Positions 46,172-58,985 of a stretch of 64,000 nt of DNA are shown here, piece after piece; the stretch's first letter is position 1; every line of letters begins with the position of its first letter. This DNA is from Tenodera sinensis (taxonomy: Eukaryota > Arthropoda > Insecta > Mantodea > Mantidae): contig CM060963.1 of NCBI GenBank assembly GCA_030765045.1, positions 114,436,235 to 114,500,234 of the forward strand, given 5' to 3'. Both the position numbers and the translations under genes were made by a program. Under the pieces are notes generated by a model. The model did not search any database. It saw only the letters and a program-made list of their open reading frames with translations, and was not told the DNA's origin.

Positions 46172-46856
46172 GAGTAGAGACAGAGAAGACATTGTATTCT
46201 GCCCAAAAATTCTATTATGAGATTTCACTGCAAATATACGTTCTTTTTGGTACTCAGGATCCAAAAAATGAGTTTTAGAAAAATCTTTGAGTGAGTGTAC
46301 TTATGTCCTTGAGTCAATGAACAACCTAACTCAAAAACGATGCATGGAAAAAATTTCGACAATTTTAATTTTCTCACGGCTCTAACAATTTTAATTAAAA
46401 TACCACGTGTTAATATATGTTGATGAGAAATGAAATGTACATCTCCAATTCTCTGAAAATAACCTCTGAAGTTCACTTTATTCTGAATGACTTTAGCATA
46501 GCTTGTAACCCGTAAGAGCTAGACAGAATCCTATCCGTCATCGCTGTAAGTAGGTAACCCTTTGTGCGTTAAAACAGTTGCAGAACTGGCGCAAGAGACG
46601 ACTGTGGCGTGGTTTGCCTCTCAGCAAAAACGTGAGGTGAGAGGCCTGTTCAAAGAGTATGCATAGTTCAAGATAACAATATAAACAACCGAAAAGGTCT
46701 CACTTTACTGCAAAATTTTTATTTTCCAGGGAATAAATTCACTCCTGTATGTGCTACAATTGTCTAACATTTGAATTGCAGATAGTGAAGGGGAAGCTCG
46801 AGGGTACGTAAGGTTCCATTGGCTTTTATTCGATTTTTATTGATGCTATTGTTGCA

Positions 46857-47213
<357 letters not shown>

Positions 47214-48052
47214 GTAGAAATAGGCGTGGATCCTACAAAGTTCACCTCAACCAATAACTCTATGGCAATGATTTTGCCCATAGTGTTGAATAGTGCATGA
47301 GGGTATCACCCCTTGTAAGTGTTCTTTGAAGTGATGAATACTATTTCAGCAACTGTGCCACTATGAATAGACACAACATGCACACACTGGGTAAGCAAAA
47401 TTTTGGTGTGGTACTCTTGACGTCAATGTTATGGGATTTGTCTTTCTCCCAGCCAGAGTTAGAGGACCACGGTATCTGGAATTTCTGCAAGGTGGGCTTC
47501 AGGATTTTCTTGATGAGGTTCATGTACGACTTGTGTTAAAACACTGTTCCTAATAAGATGGTTCACCAACTTGTTATTATGAACATGTAAAGATCAATTT
47601 CAACTACTTGCACCCTGGTCGCTGAATCGGCGTAGATGTCATATCAAGAATATTGCGTTTGAAACACATCGCCTCAGTGTTGAAGCATGTACCTCTGTCA
47701 CACCCTACGTTCTCAGAAACGTCCATGTGGACACAACCAGGCGTCATGTTGAACACCTATTCTATGAATGAAATCAGCATAATTATAAGTAGCGTTTGAT
47801 GATAATAGTGATGAAAATAATACTATAATAAAATACCATAGCACAAACAAAAGCATAGTTGATACAATAATGCTAATAGTACCAAAACTAATTACAATAA
47901 AACTACTAATTATAATACTCATGTTAATGTTAGTAATAACAATGATATTGACGATAAGCATACTAATAGAAATAATAGTGAAATAATATAACACAGGCAT
48001 CTCCCCATATATGATATAACACAACAATAACAACTACAAACAAAACTAAAAA

Positions 48053-48073
48053 TAAATAATAACAATAATAATA

Positions 48074-48172
<99 letters not shown>
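48053..48172 (+). repeat. (TAA)n microsatellite, inner edge of right TIR
   Basis: This is a TAA tract of about 40 units, the inverted counterpart of the tract at 46858-47213 but much shorter. Confidence 0.95.
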
Positions 48173-48503
48173 TAGTACAACAATAGCATTAATAAGAAAC
48201 AAACAAATGCCAATGCTTGCACTTTAGAATCTGTAGCCCGTGATGTTAGACAATAGTACAATAAACAGGAGTGAGTTTATTCCCTGGGAAATTAACATCC
48301 AGTGGGTAAAGTGGGATCTTATCGGTTATTCATACCGTTATTAACTATTATAATGTACTACACACGCTAGTTCAACTGTCTCTAACCTCACGTCTTCACC
48401 GAAAGGCAGAACACGCCACTGCCGTCTCTTGCGCCGCGGAGTTCTGCAACTGTTTTAACGCACGAAGGATTATCAACTTACGCCGATGCCGGATGAAGTG
48501 GGC

Positions 48504-49345
48504 CATGGTTTCCAAAAAACACCGACCACAACGCTTAATATGTTGTGATGGCAAACTGATAAATTTTAAAATAGGAATACAGTCCTGAAATGCATAGTTT
48601 GGACGTTGGTGAGCGTCGAAGTTTGAGAACGAGCGGTTATGACTATTTGTTAACATTCGTTTTGGTATGTTAATACGGAAGTCGTGCAACCCTTTAGCGA
48701 TATGTGTACTGGGATGAACAACCTGATCATAGTAACATTCCTGCACTTGCACTAAATTCCTCTATAGTTGCTCATCCTACTGCGCTGCTTGTGTAGTTTC
48801 CAGTACATAACTTTTTAACAGCAGTGTGACACGTACCCGTACACAGCTACTGAAATGGCTGACATGAGCACTTTGATGTAAATGTGCGGAATCGGACATC
48901 CAAATCCAAATCGATCGATTGATAAATGTGGACGAGTTCCAAGGCCAGCGCCGTCGCCAGGTTTCACATCTCTCGACTACTTTCTTTGGAGTTATATGAA
49001 GAATATGGTGTATGGCACTCCTGTAACGTCAGCGGAGGATGTTATGGCTCGAGTCCGCGGAACGATTGAAAATCTTCAGACATCCGCAAGTATAGGGTCA
49101 TGTGTATGAGACTCACTACCGCCGATACAGGTTCTGCAATGACGTAGGAGGTACACAGCTCGAAGCCATTTTGTAATGTAGCCAGCTCGATGTTAGGTTC
49201 ATTGACGAGATGCGAACGTACACCCATCTCACACTGCGATGCGCTACAGTGTCCAAACCGTACATTTCCGGACAGGAGTTGCTATTTGAAAACCAATCAG
49301 TTTGCTTCCCTTACAAAGTTGTTGGTGATGTTTTTGGACACCTAG
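48504..49345 (+). mobile_element. Mariner-like element (copy 2)
   Basis: This is the same family as the element at 32647-33288, in the opposite orientation. The left end reads TTTCCAAAAAACACCGACC with GGCAAACTGATAAATTTTAA and CAGTCCTGAAATGCATAGTT. The right end is the inverted counterpart, ending TTTTTGGACACCTAG before TATATA (49346-49351). The TIRs are at least 120 bp. The left flank lacks a clean TATATA because it abuts the neighbouring long-TIR element. The transposase C-terminus is at 48882-49109. Confidence 0.7.
48882..49109 (+). pseudogene. Mariner-like transposase C-terminal fragment
   Basis: The frame contains RPAPSPGFTSLDYFLWSYMK, a damaged form of the WPARSPDLxxLDYFLW block, in which the third catalytic Asp (PD) has become PG. 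It continues MVYGTPVTSAEDVMARVRG and a short helix before TGA at 49109. It aligns with the fragment at 33004-33225. The upstream two-thirds of the enzyme are missing. Confidence 0.75.
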
Positions 49346-49904
49346 TATATATGGAGGTTACGAATTTCCGACATATTCCTCGTTATTGGTTTGAACATTA
49401 AAATACTACTAATAGTTTTTTTCAAAAAGGAAGTCATTCGTTTTTATGCCCTGGTCGTGCAAAGAGAATGGAATGTCAAGACCACATAGTGATCACCTCT
49501 TAAAGAATTTCACTATCGTTTATATGCGCTGTTGTTCTGTTCCAATTGTACCTATAAGATAATCTGTAATGAAACAATTTCTACAAAGGTTAATCGCATT
49601 TTAGATGAAGCATGTAGAACAAAAAGCGTTTATAACAATACTTTGTACAAGAGTGAGTATGGAAGGTCGCGTGAGTGCTTATATACGATTTTTTGTGTTC
49701 CATTTATGTGGCTCCTGTAACTTCTAAAGTAATATAGGCAGCGCTGTCTTTGAAGCAATTGCTTTTCGCCTAGGCTGTTTACTCGTTTTATTATTCTATA
49801 AATCTTTGGGTTAGTTTATATTTTGTTTTCTTTATAAACTCCAAATTCGACACATATTCACACATATTTCCAGAATTTAGGGGGGAGAGGAATAACCCTG
49901 GCTA

Positions 49905-49998
49905 AAGAGAGGTTTCCACCCTCCAACCAAGAATCGAAGCTGGAGCCTCTTGATTTGGAAGTATGTTAACCTCTAGACCCACGATGTCCAACCTTGTC
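49905..49998 (-). mobile_element. tRNA-like SINE head
   Basis: On the minus strand an A-box-like TGGGTCTAGAGGTTAACA is followed at tRNA spacing by a B-box-like GCTTCGATTCTTGG. The stems are imperfect. A decayed SINE or tRNA pseudogene is more likely than a working tRNA. Confidence 0.45.
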
Positions 49999-50084
49999 TC
50001 CTTGGAGGCGCTTACGTGATTAGCTGCTGCTTGCTCACCTCCGACCTTCAGTCAGAGGGTGTGATTCCATGACCGTTTCTAAAT

Positions 50085-50560
50085 CATACCTTGAATTTTC
50101 TCGAAATGTCCTCAGAAGATCTCTTCACTCTGAAGGATTTTTGCATAAATGATAACAGTAAGGGACAGAAAGAAGCTTACTAAATAAAAAAACGTGGACT
50201 CGTTAAAACGCACAATTTATGTGAAGTACCTTTTTGTTTTTGAGTGAACCATTTTCGAAATATCATTTACTATTTGTTTGAATTTGCCAACACTTATAGT
50301 TTTCTTAAATAGGAATATGTTATTCGTTTGCTTATGATCTCTTGCACTTACAAAGAGAACGGAATTTCAAAGACATCCCATAGCAACCAGCTCTTAAAAC
50401 ATCTATCGGTTAAAGCCTGTCATATTCTTGCAGCCACAAGAAAATTAGCTATAAGATAATTTCTGCAAATTCTTATGTCGATTAAAATGTAGTAGACAGA
50501 GAAATAACCATTTGCAACAATAGTGTGTATAAGTGTGAGTATAGCTCTACATATGTTTAT
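50085..50560 (+). mobile_element. Diverged PAL inner half (copy 13)
   Basis: Body blocks are present (CTTGAATTTTCTCGAAATG, CACAATTTATGTGAAGTACC, ACAAAGAGAACGGAATTTCA, TAAGATAATTTCTGCAAATT), followed by the degenerate centre. The outer end is absent. The divergence suggests an older copy. Confidence 0.6.
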
Positions 50561-50599
50561 GAACACTGTTTCTCCAAATTGAACTGTATTAGTAGTGTG

Positions 50600-53500
50600 T
50601 GTTACAATAGGTTACGTGACGATCACTTGGTGTATCTTCTAAGGCTATGTACTTCGACTTTATTGCCAAGTATTGATTGACCAAATAAGCCACTAATATA
50701 CAGGTGTTCGTAGCATAAGATTTGAGAGTGCTTTCGTAAATCAAACGCAACGCACATGTAACCAACCCGCCACTGCAATACAATTGAGTATTAAAAGAGT
50801 AGCACAGTCCGCATAAAGAGGAAGGAGGTAATCCATTATTTCACAAACTTTGGACATCGCTGCTTCCAGCCATAGAGGCAATTGAGTTATTACCTTTTGC
50901 TTAGGTACGAGATGGCATTCACGTCTAGATAAGAGATAGCATTTGCCCTAAACGAGGTATAAAGTCACAAGAAAAAATAATGTTTCGTGTGATATCTATA
51001 TATCTCGGCCTCCAAATATCTACTTGGTCAACAAAGAATCTCAGAAAATATACAAAAAGTACACGCAATGAAAGATAAACTCTTTTTTTCCATTACCCCG
51101 TGAAATGTAGGAAACTATCAGATGCTAGAGTGTACCAACTTCTTTAACTGGTGCAAACCGTTCATAAATATACGTATATGTGACAGGTTTACGACCTAGT
51201 TTAGCTATCTTCCTTATAAACTTCAGTGCTTAATTTATTTCAGCTTCTCGTGCTGTTATGTTAGTTTGTTTCCTTATAGACCGCTTGAAGCGCTTATTTG
51301 AATATTATAAGCTTCATCTTCAAAATATTCTCTTTGTAATTTTATGTGTGTTTAAGTGCTCTATTCGTAGATTCTGCTTAGTCATGTGCAGTGGTTGTAT
51401 CTGTAGCCCCCGTACCGCTTTGTGGCCAACTCGGCCCAACTAGGGTCAACAAAACGTGAAAGCGGAAAGCAGTTCCTTTCCTTAGAGGGAATTTCTGGTT
51501 TTGTTGCGAGAGTTTAACTTACACATGCATAATTATTATTCTTCACTATAGCTGTGTTGTGTAGTTAATTAGCTAATTACTCATTTTTGAATGTTTGCTG
51601 TACCACTTTCAATGTTTCAACTTTCAGTGATATTTGCTGTGCTTCTGTATTGTCAGCTTTCCTTGGAAATAAATATCTTATTGATTCTTGTGTAGAAGTA
51701 CGTATGTCTGTGTACTATAGCTTATAAACTAACATTGGAATGTTATAGAACTTGACCTGGTTACTTCCTATGCCTTTCATTTTAGCCATGGTGACCACTT
51801 TAACCAACCTCATGGAGGATTTATTATTGTGTTTGTCTTTTATGAATAAAATCTTATACCTACCTCCCGCTACGTCGTAAACATCACTTCTTGGTGGATA
51901 CTTAAATCAAATTTTGAAAATCTCACACCATTGGACTCGTCTACGAACCGCAAATCTTCGGCTCACCGAATGAATGTTAATTCGGAAACTCATGCAGTGC
52001 AATTATAGTTTCCCTTCAGTATGTGTATACAAGTTCGGTGTACTGCAGTGTTTTTAATTTTGTTTATTTTGTGTGCTAGTGAACAAAAATAATGTCGCAA
52101 TATACAGAATATGTTCTGTTGTATATTTGGAGGTTTTACATTAGAGTCCCAAAGTCCTCTCTTGTGAAGAAGCTTACGATCTGTACTTTAAATGGAAGGT
52201 TGCTATAAATTATAATAAATGTTCAAGGGGACTGACGGTATAGTTAAAAGGTACTAAAATATCAATGTCTTTTGTTGTTATAATGGTGTGGTGCAAACCT
52301 CGTGATCATGTAACTGATTATTTCTGCTTAATGAACGTTACTGGTTTTTTGGCTGATTTCTGCTAGACACTGAAACTAGCGACGTCACCCATGCAGATAA
52401 GAGTAAGAGAAGAAAATAACCGTTGTGAGGTGTGCTTTTATCTATAAATAATGTATTTTCGGCCTCCATTCATTTTTTAAAAATCCTGAAATTTCAACAC
52501 CGTTGAAGGATGAATTGGATAGGCCAATTAGCATTATATTAGTTAAATTTCTTTTTTAACTTAGGCTAGTATTTATCCAGAAGTAATGAACATATCTGCC
52601 GTTTTCAAGTAATCGGAGCAGACAACCTCCACAACACTATAGCAGTAGATGGTAGTCAAGGAGAGAAACTGTGCAAGGAATTTAAATATCTTGCGAATCA
52701 AGTTTCAGCTGCTCTAAATATTAATTTATCACCAATATTGTATGCTGTCTACCAGGGAATACTATACTTCTATTAGATACCGAAATTATAGATGCATAAC
52801 ATTAATTATTTAAAAGGAATTTAAAAATAATAATAATTAGCGTAATCATTTTAAATAAGAAAAATGAATAGAGAAAGCGAACGCCAAACAGGGGTAACCT
52901 CGCGAATTTAAAAGCTGAGTAGTTTCAACGATTTTTTTAGCGTCGCTTCAGTAACAACGTCATTCTTCATTTGTCCAAGTGAACAGATCTAAATTTGTTG
53001 AAGCGTCTAAGTGCCTACCAACGGACACAAAAAGTAATCATCGTAAAATATATTTTATCTGTGCAACTGTGAGTACAGTTTTATTCGGCTGGTAAATTAT
53101 AATAAACGTATATTGGTCAACAATATCTCAGTGAAAAGAATGAAAAGTTAAAGTTTTATTAAAAGATGTTATCATCAAATTTGGTGTCATCCTTTCAAAA
53201 GACAACCCACGCATACCCAGGGAGAGGAACCTCACAGCTTTATTGGTGGCAAAGGACTGACTCAAAGGGACTTTGAGGCATTATTAGGCGGGGTGAAGCA
53301 TTGTTACGTCAAATTTATCAACCCGTGTAATTGGGCATAAAATTCGTTGCATCTACGATTGGTAAATCCTGCTTCAAAGATCAAATCAACGTGAAGCAAA
53401 TAACTGACTGCTTCATACTTGATTGCCGTAAGGTGTAGATCGGCGTTTGTATGGTTCTTATGAAGCACACATAGTCTATTGCTATGTGAGCTTCTCCGAA

Positions 53501-53925
53501 TGCTCCAGTACCGTTCATCATAGTAGTAAAGAGCCTTTGTCTGTCATGTGTTAGTTTAATACTTGCATTCATTTATCATGAAGGGTTCCATCATTCATTT
53601 CAGTGTTTACGAAGCCGGCCGAAAATGCCGACATATTACGTTACGAAACGTAGTGAGGTGCCGCTCTCAAAGAGATCCGGGAGCGCCCAACCACACCTTC
53701 CTTGTTCATGTGAGGAAGTCAACACGTGCGGAGGTCGTACCGCTTTAATGATATGTGTAACGATGCATTTCTCGATACGTATGTACTCGATTTACACACC
53801 GGCTAAAAAGTAAGTTCATCATTTACCTTCATCTGCGTTGTAGCACTTCCATCGCGAAGGAAATAAACTCCAATTCACTCGGCCCAGTTGCTTCTTATTC
53901 CATTACTTCTAACTTCTTTACTTCC
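50600..53925. other. Unassigned AT-rich sequence
   Basis: Several 60-codon frames occur without recognisable domains. A GC-richer patch at 53600-53760 (GCCGGCCGAAAATGCCGACA near 53612) contrasts with its surroundings and may be an old repeat, but I cannot assign it. Confidence 0.35.
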
Positions 53926-53927
53926 AT

Positions 53928-54545
53928 TAGTCACTCACTGACTCACTCACTCACTCATGCACTCACACTCATTCACCCACTCACTAACTACTCACTCAAC
54001 CACCCACTCACTCAATCACTCGTTCACTCATTCGTTCACTCACCACCTACTCATTCACACACTCATTCATTCAATCACCCATTCAAGCACCCAATCAATC
54101 ATTCGCTCACTCGTTCACTCTCCCACCCACTCATTCACTGACTCATTCAATCACTCATTCATTCATTCACTCATTCACACACCCACTTACCCAATCGCTC
54201 ATTCACTCACTTCCTCATTCATTCACTCCCTCACTCACTCATTCACTCACCTACCCACTTATTCACTCCCTCAGCCATTCACTTTCTCATTCGCTCACCC
54301 TTCCAATCATCACCCATTCATCCACTCACTCACCCACTCACTCACCCAGTCACTCACCTACTCACTCTCAGTTAGCCACCCACTCATTCGTCCACTCACC
54401 CACCCTGTCACTCAGCAACTCACTCATTCACTTACTCACAAACTCACTTTCCTTCCTCCAGTCCTTTCTTACTTTCTCTTTTCCTTCCTTCCTCCCTCTC
54501 ATCTTCCCTCCCTCTTTCTCTCCCTTCCTTCGTTCCTTCCTTCAT
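53928..54545 (+). repeat. ACTC/ATTC satellite-like array with pyrimidine tail
   Basis: From 53928 to about 54450 the sequence is built from degenerate 4-bp ACTC and ATTC units in CACTCATT-like combinations. It then changes to CTTCC/CTTT-rich pyrimidine sequence up to about 54545. The 206-codon open frame through it is a by-product of the missing stop codons in this repeat. Confidence 0.9.
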
Positions 54546-54549
54546 TAAG

Positions 54550-55340
54550 TTACTCTTCCATTTGTCATAGGAATTAAACTCTTTAATTCGCATGTATTAA
54601 ATCTAAATGTTCTTTTATTAGATTTCACTTTGAGGACAGGAAGTGAATGCCAGTACAAACACTGGTTGATTCATAGGTGACATAAGATGCATTAACTGTA
54701 GCTATAGTTTCACATATGTACGCAAACACAACTTAGAACTACAATCCTTGTCGCACTGTCACCCTACGAATATAACTATCACATTCGATTAAATTATTTA
54801 TTAGCTGGATGTACAATTCATTTATTTTTACAGCATGAGGGTTGAATGCAATGTTACAGTTGAAATAGGAATAACATTTGGTTCCATAGAAACTAAAATG
54901 TTTTATAGTTTTGAAACCAATTTGGAGGAAAAAGTGATTTGATCTGTTGATTTGGAACTAGAATATTCATCTTATCATTATATCCGGACATTGAGCTAAA
55001 AACAATTTGAATTTTGAGTAGAGAAAACATAAGATTTTGGACTAAACATGAAACAAGCTAGTCCAAGTCCACCAATACTGCAGCATTGCAGCCCTACCTT
55101 ATGTAGACTTTACTATAAGATCAATCGCACGATGGGTTTTAGTGCCTCTCCTCTCCGTCTATCGGCGGGCGCAGTTACTATCATGCCGTATTGACCATTA
55201 GGAGCAAATTGATATCTGACGGTTCTCAAAATCGTATCTTCGATGTCAAACTCATACATTTTCATTTATTGTTTTCCTTTTTATATTTTTAGTGTAAGTC
55301 CTTTAACCTAGTAGGTCATATAGAAAAAAAACCCACAAAA
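54550..55340. other. Unassigned AT-rich sequence
   Basis: No gene or repeat is recognised here. Confidence 0.4.
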
Positions 55341-55344
55341 AGCC

Positions 55345-55440
55345 TTATCCTGATAACTCGCCCTAACTGAAATTTGAACTCGGGATCTCTTGAATGTGAG
55401 GGAACCACGCCACAGAGTTGGACTTTTTCATTGCTCTTTC
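55345..55440 (-). mobile_element. tRNA-like SINE head
   Basis: On the minus strand an A-box-like TGTGGCGTGGTTCCC is followed by a B-box-like CGAGTTCAAATTTC with correct spacing, then GGGCGAGTTATCAGG and a T-rich region. The stems are weak, so I read it as a SINE remnant. Confidence 0.5.
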
Positions 55441-55733
55441 TTTTATTTACAACACTGAAGCAATAGTGTTCGGATACCTAGTATTTATCAATGATGATAT
55501 AATGAAAACTTCTAGCGAAAAGCCTAAAACTAGCAAATGAGTCCTCTTTTCGGAATCTCTTTATAAGTTTAATCGATGTGTAATGTACACTGCCTATATA
55601 TTTTTAACTATCAAAAAAGGCTCAACATTTATTATCTACGTTGCTAAAGTGCATATTGGAGATAGTGGCCTTTTTATTAGACCTGAACGCAGTTTTGTAC
55701 ATTATTAAACTTTATCTGACAAATATCTTAATA

Positions 55734-55790
<57 letters not shown>
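55734..55790 (+). repeat. (TA)n microsatellite at a transposon edge
   Basis: A TA run of about 28 units ends exactly where a CCGGGTGACCC transposon end begins (55791). It probably grew from a TA target duplication. Confidence 0.9.
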
Positions 55791-55792
<2 letters not shown>

Positions 55793-56215
55793 GGGTGACC
55801 CAAAAGACTCCGAACCGACTGCGCTGTGTTTTGACTTTACGCGTCCGGCGCTCGTCGCCGACTGCCCCTGTCTTAGAACAACGCGCATGAAACCATTCAA
55901 CATTTTTAAAATTATTTTTAAAGGCTTTACTTACCAGTGGTATTAAAGGAGATGCTGAAACTCGCCACCGTCGTTGCCCATATATTTTGACACCTTTTTG
56001 GAAACTATCCATTGCTCGTCGTAGTTCACGTTGAGAAATGTTGGCAATTTCCTGGTGGATATTCTGTTTTAATTCTTCCAGGGTGTATGGGTTTGTCTTG
56101 TACACTTTATGTTCTCCCAGAGATATCCACGCAGATCGCAGATCATCTGGAAATGTTTCTGCAAATCACACTTTCACTTGGCGAGCTGACAGGGTTAACA
56201 CATACGAACCATGAA
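55791..56215 (-). pseudogene. Mariner-like transposase C-terminal relic with one TIR
   Basis: On the minus strand the frame reads GYLWEHKVYKTNPYTLEELK, IANISQRELRRAMDSFQK and a short tail. This matches the last part of DUF4817/mariner-type transposases ('YxTNPRTLEELKxxI..EIA.I..E.LRR.M..F..R'). A terminal sequence CCGGGTGACCCAAAAGACTC lies at 55791 next to the TA tract. The other end and the catalytic core are missing; upstream only frame-broken traces extend to about 56215. Confidence 0.65.
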
Positions 56216-56476
56216 TAAATACACGCTGTGCAGTAGAAAACAAATGCTAAGCCATAGGACTTTGTGACTAAGTACAGGACAATAAAGAACACTGGTTATC
56301 ACGTCAGTTCAATACTGCACTTTCAGAACAGAGAAAAACAAGTCAACCGCATGACCTTGTGTTGTCGTGTTTCCGGGTGCGCAGTGGAAAAACACCGCGC
56401 AGCGGTTCAGCTGTTTTTGGTTATCTCTGTTTGTTTCTTATCTAAGTATATACCAGGTGAGTCAGCCGCGCCTTCT

Positions 56477-56543
56477 TTTCTTTTCTTTTTTTTTTTTTTT
56501 TCCTTTTTTCTTTTTTTTCTTTTTTTTCTTTTTTTTTTTTTTT
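56477..56543 (+). repeat. T-rich tract
   Basis: This is a poly(T) run with single C interruptions just inside the left TIR of the transposon. It may be a reversed poly(A) tail of an inserted retroelement or simple slippage. Confidence 0.9.
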
Positions 56544-57500
56544 GAAAGTAGGCCACCCATCTAACGACATGTGCGCCTTAGTTCAGTTTTGCGCTTACTA
56601 AAATGTATCGCTTGACGTTCTTAAAGAGAGGAATGCGCAAAACTGAGAGCAACACTGGTTTAAGGGACAGAACGCACTCCTCGCTAAAGTACACCTAAAA
56701 TATATACGACTCGTTTACTGGGAGCGAATTCCGGTTTCCGGCCGATTTTACAAAGTTTTTATTAGAGTATACATAGCAACGTAATTCAGTAAACGCCTCG
56801 GAAAAAACGGACCTATCATATGAGTACACTAACAACGTCAGCTAAAAAGAAAATGGTGGATTCTTGTACTTTGAGCAGGGATTGGCTGCCAAAAATCAGG
56901 AAGAATTTAGAGATAAGCCTCATCCATCATGGACCCGTACAGTCAAAACGGACATATTATTAAACAACAGTTTGTTTACATTTTTGCGTGAACTACGCCT
57001 CGTGCATCTCAATTAATATGCATAACAGCTTTTGCCATTTAAGCAATAATATTAAAACGCCCAGTAAGTGATTAAAACTGTCTTAAAGCCTAACTCAAGC
57101 ACGGAAACTTGCGAGGTGGTAATGGCATAGCGCCAGGCATGCAAGTCCTACTATTGAAAGCGGTACGTGCTTTCACTCAAGTCTCAAAATAGCTGAATGG
57201 GATTGTGACGTGTACTCTCCGCAAACCTCCAATAACACAGGTTCAAGTCTCAGCAATGTAAATATATTTTTTTATGTTCATCAAAACTTGGAAACCGAAT
57301 TCACAATAATCTAATTATAAAGTCCTTGAGGGTTTAGGACATTATAATTTAAATTGTTTTTGGTTGTCTGCATTTTGTAATTGAACCGATATAATTACCT
57401 CTGCCCCATTGGATTGGCATGATGTAGTGAGTTGCGAATGCCAACCCCTGCGTTCTCCACATGTACTATGTCGCACGATATTTTGTGCCAGTCTTTCACT

Positions 57501-58542
57501 ATGTATTCGACAGACGAGTACATAGATATGCTTCTGATCTACGGAGAAGCAAGAACAAATACACCAGCGGCTCAGCATCTATATCGAGAGAGATATCCGA
57601 ACAGACGACAACCAACAGCAAACACCGGAATGTTGAAAGGCGTCTGCGTGTAACAGTGCCATTTGCAATAATGCCTCCTCATAGACACGCACCAGCAACA
57701 TTGGGTGTTAATGCAGAAGCAGTTTTGAACGCCACCCAGAACAATCCGCATACTAGTACACGGTCAGTTGTTCAGGAGGAGAACATCAGCCAATCTTCTG
57801 TAGTGTGAATATTGAATAATAATAAGTTTCATCCTTATCGTTTGTACCTACACCAAGTACTTTACGGGAGAGATTTCAAAGCTAGAGTAACCTTTTGTGA
57901 ATGGTTGTTGGAGCGAGTAATAAGTGATGTGGGATTTCCATTCAGGATATTGTTTTCTAACCAGTCAATATTCCACGACAATGGAACTGAAAATCGTCAC
58001 AATATGCGCTATAGGAGTGTTGATAGTCCTCATTGGGTAAGGGAGGCAGCATTCCAAGAGCAGTGGGGTGTAAATGTCTGGTGTGGAATCCTGGGACACC
58101 AACTTGTTGGACCATTATTCTTCGAGAGATATCTAGCAGGAGCACGCTACCTGGAATTCCTCCGTAGCTCACCCCTTATTACTAGGGAATGTGCCACTGC
58201 ATGTGGTTTCAACACGATGACGCTCCTCCGTATCGGTCGAGGATCGTCTGCAATCAGTTGAATGCTGCACATTCTCGTCATTGGATAGGAAGACAAGGAC
58301 CAGTCTCCTGGCCTGCCAGATCACCTGATCTGACACGCCTTGACTTCTATCTCTGGGATGATTTAAAAGAACGCATTTATGCAGAGGAGCTGGGCAAACT
58401 AGAAACCTTTCGTCAGCGTATTACAGTGACTTGTAGAAATGTTCAACCCGCCATGCTACACCAAGTCAGGGGCTCCATCCAACAGCGTGCCCAGGCGTGC
58501 ATTACCCCAGGAGGTCACCAGTTCGAGCACTTGCTTCGTTAG
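57501..58542 (+). pseudogene. DUF4817-type transposase, dead
   Basis: The N-terminus MYSTDEYIDMLLIYGEART with AAQHLYRERYPNRR is the DUF4817 helix-turn-helix domain. A second DNA-binding part follows (VTVPFA, LNATQNNPHTSTR, ISQSSV). The catalytic core reads ARVTFCEWLLERV, then RILFSNQSIFHDNG, HWVREAAFQEQWGVNVWCGI, MWFQHDDAPP and WPARSPDLTRLDFYLWDDLK. The first catalytic Asp expected in 'FSD' is Asn (codon 57959-57961), while the second (HDDAPP) and third (SPDL) are kept. Frameshifts near 57640 and 58195 and an in-frame TGA at 57806-57808 break the gene. It ends at TAG after QFEHLLR (about 58542). It would have cut and pasted the surrounding element. Confidence 0.85.
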
Positions 58543-58887
58543 AGGAGTCGTGTTCCAGGAATAGAAAAAGGGTCATTCCAGCGCCGCGAAACATATCACT
58601 ATGAAACATTTTTAATAGCACGATAATTCACTGTCTGCAAAATTGAGTTTAACTTCCATGTTAAACACTGACAATGTAATTCCCTTGCTTTCTGTGTTCA
58701 AATGTGTATAAATGATCTTTATTTCAATTGTACCTACCTATAGGTGTGTTTAAACAACTATATAATTGTAGTTCACCAATAAAGAAACATCAAACAATGC
58801 CATAAAACGTAAATAAAACAATAAAAATGAATATAATAACAGTTTTCAGAATAATAATTTTTAAGTTGTGAGGATTCCACGTTAAAA

Positions 58888-58985
58888 AAATTAGTACGTG
58901 CAGGTGATTCGAACCACCTTCACAGCAGACAGATTATTTCGGAGGCTTGCGCTCGTTCCAACTGAGCTACCTAGTAACGTAGTAA
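58888..58985 (-). mobile_element. tRNA-like element inside the transposon
   Basis: On the minus strand an A box (TAGCTCAGTTGGAACGAGC) and a near-perfect B box (GGTTCGAATCACC, inside AGGTG/CACCT) are followed by a run of T residues, a polymerase III stop. The D stem GCTC/GAGC closes, but no 7-bp acceptor stem can be formed. It is a tRNA-derived SINE head or pseudogene lying between the transposase and the right TIR. Confidence 0.55.

Noticed and set aside
52618..52715. Stretch resembling a LINE 'EFKYL' motif (GAATTTAAATATCTTG)
   Set aside because: It is only five residues in a frame with no other reverse transcriptase block, so a chance match is likely.
53957..54577. 206-codon His/Ser/Thr-rich open frame
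   Set aside because: It follows the ACTC/ATTC repeat exactly and lacks any non-repeat protein sequence.
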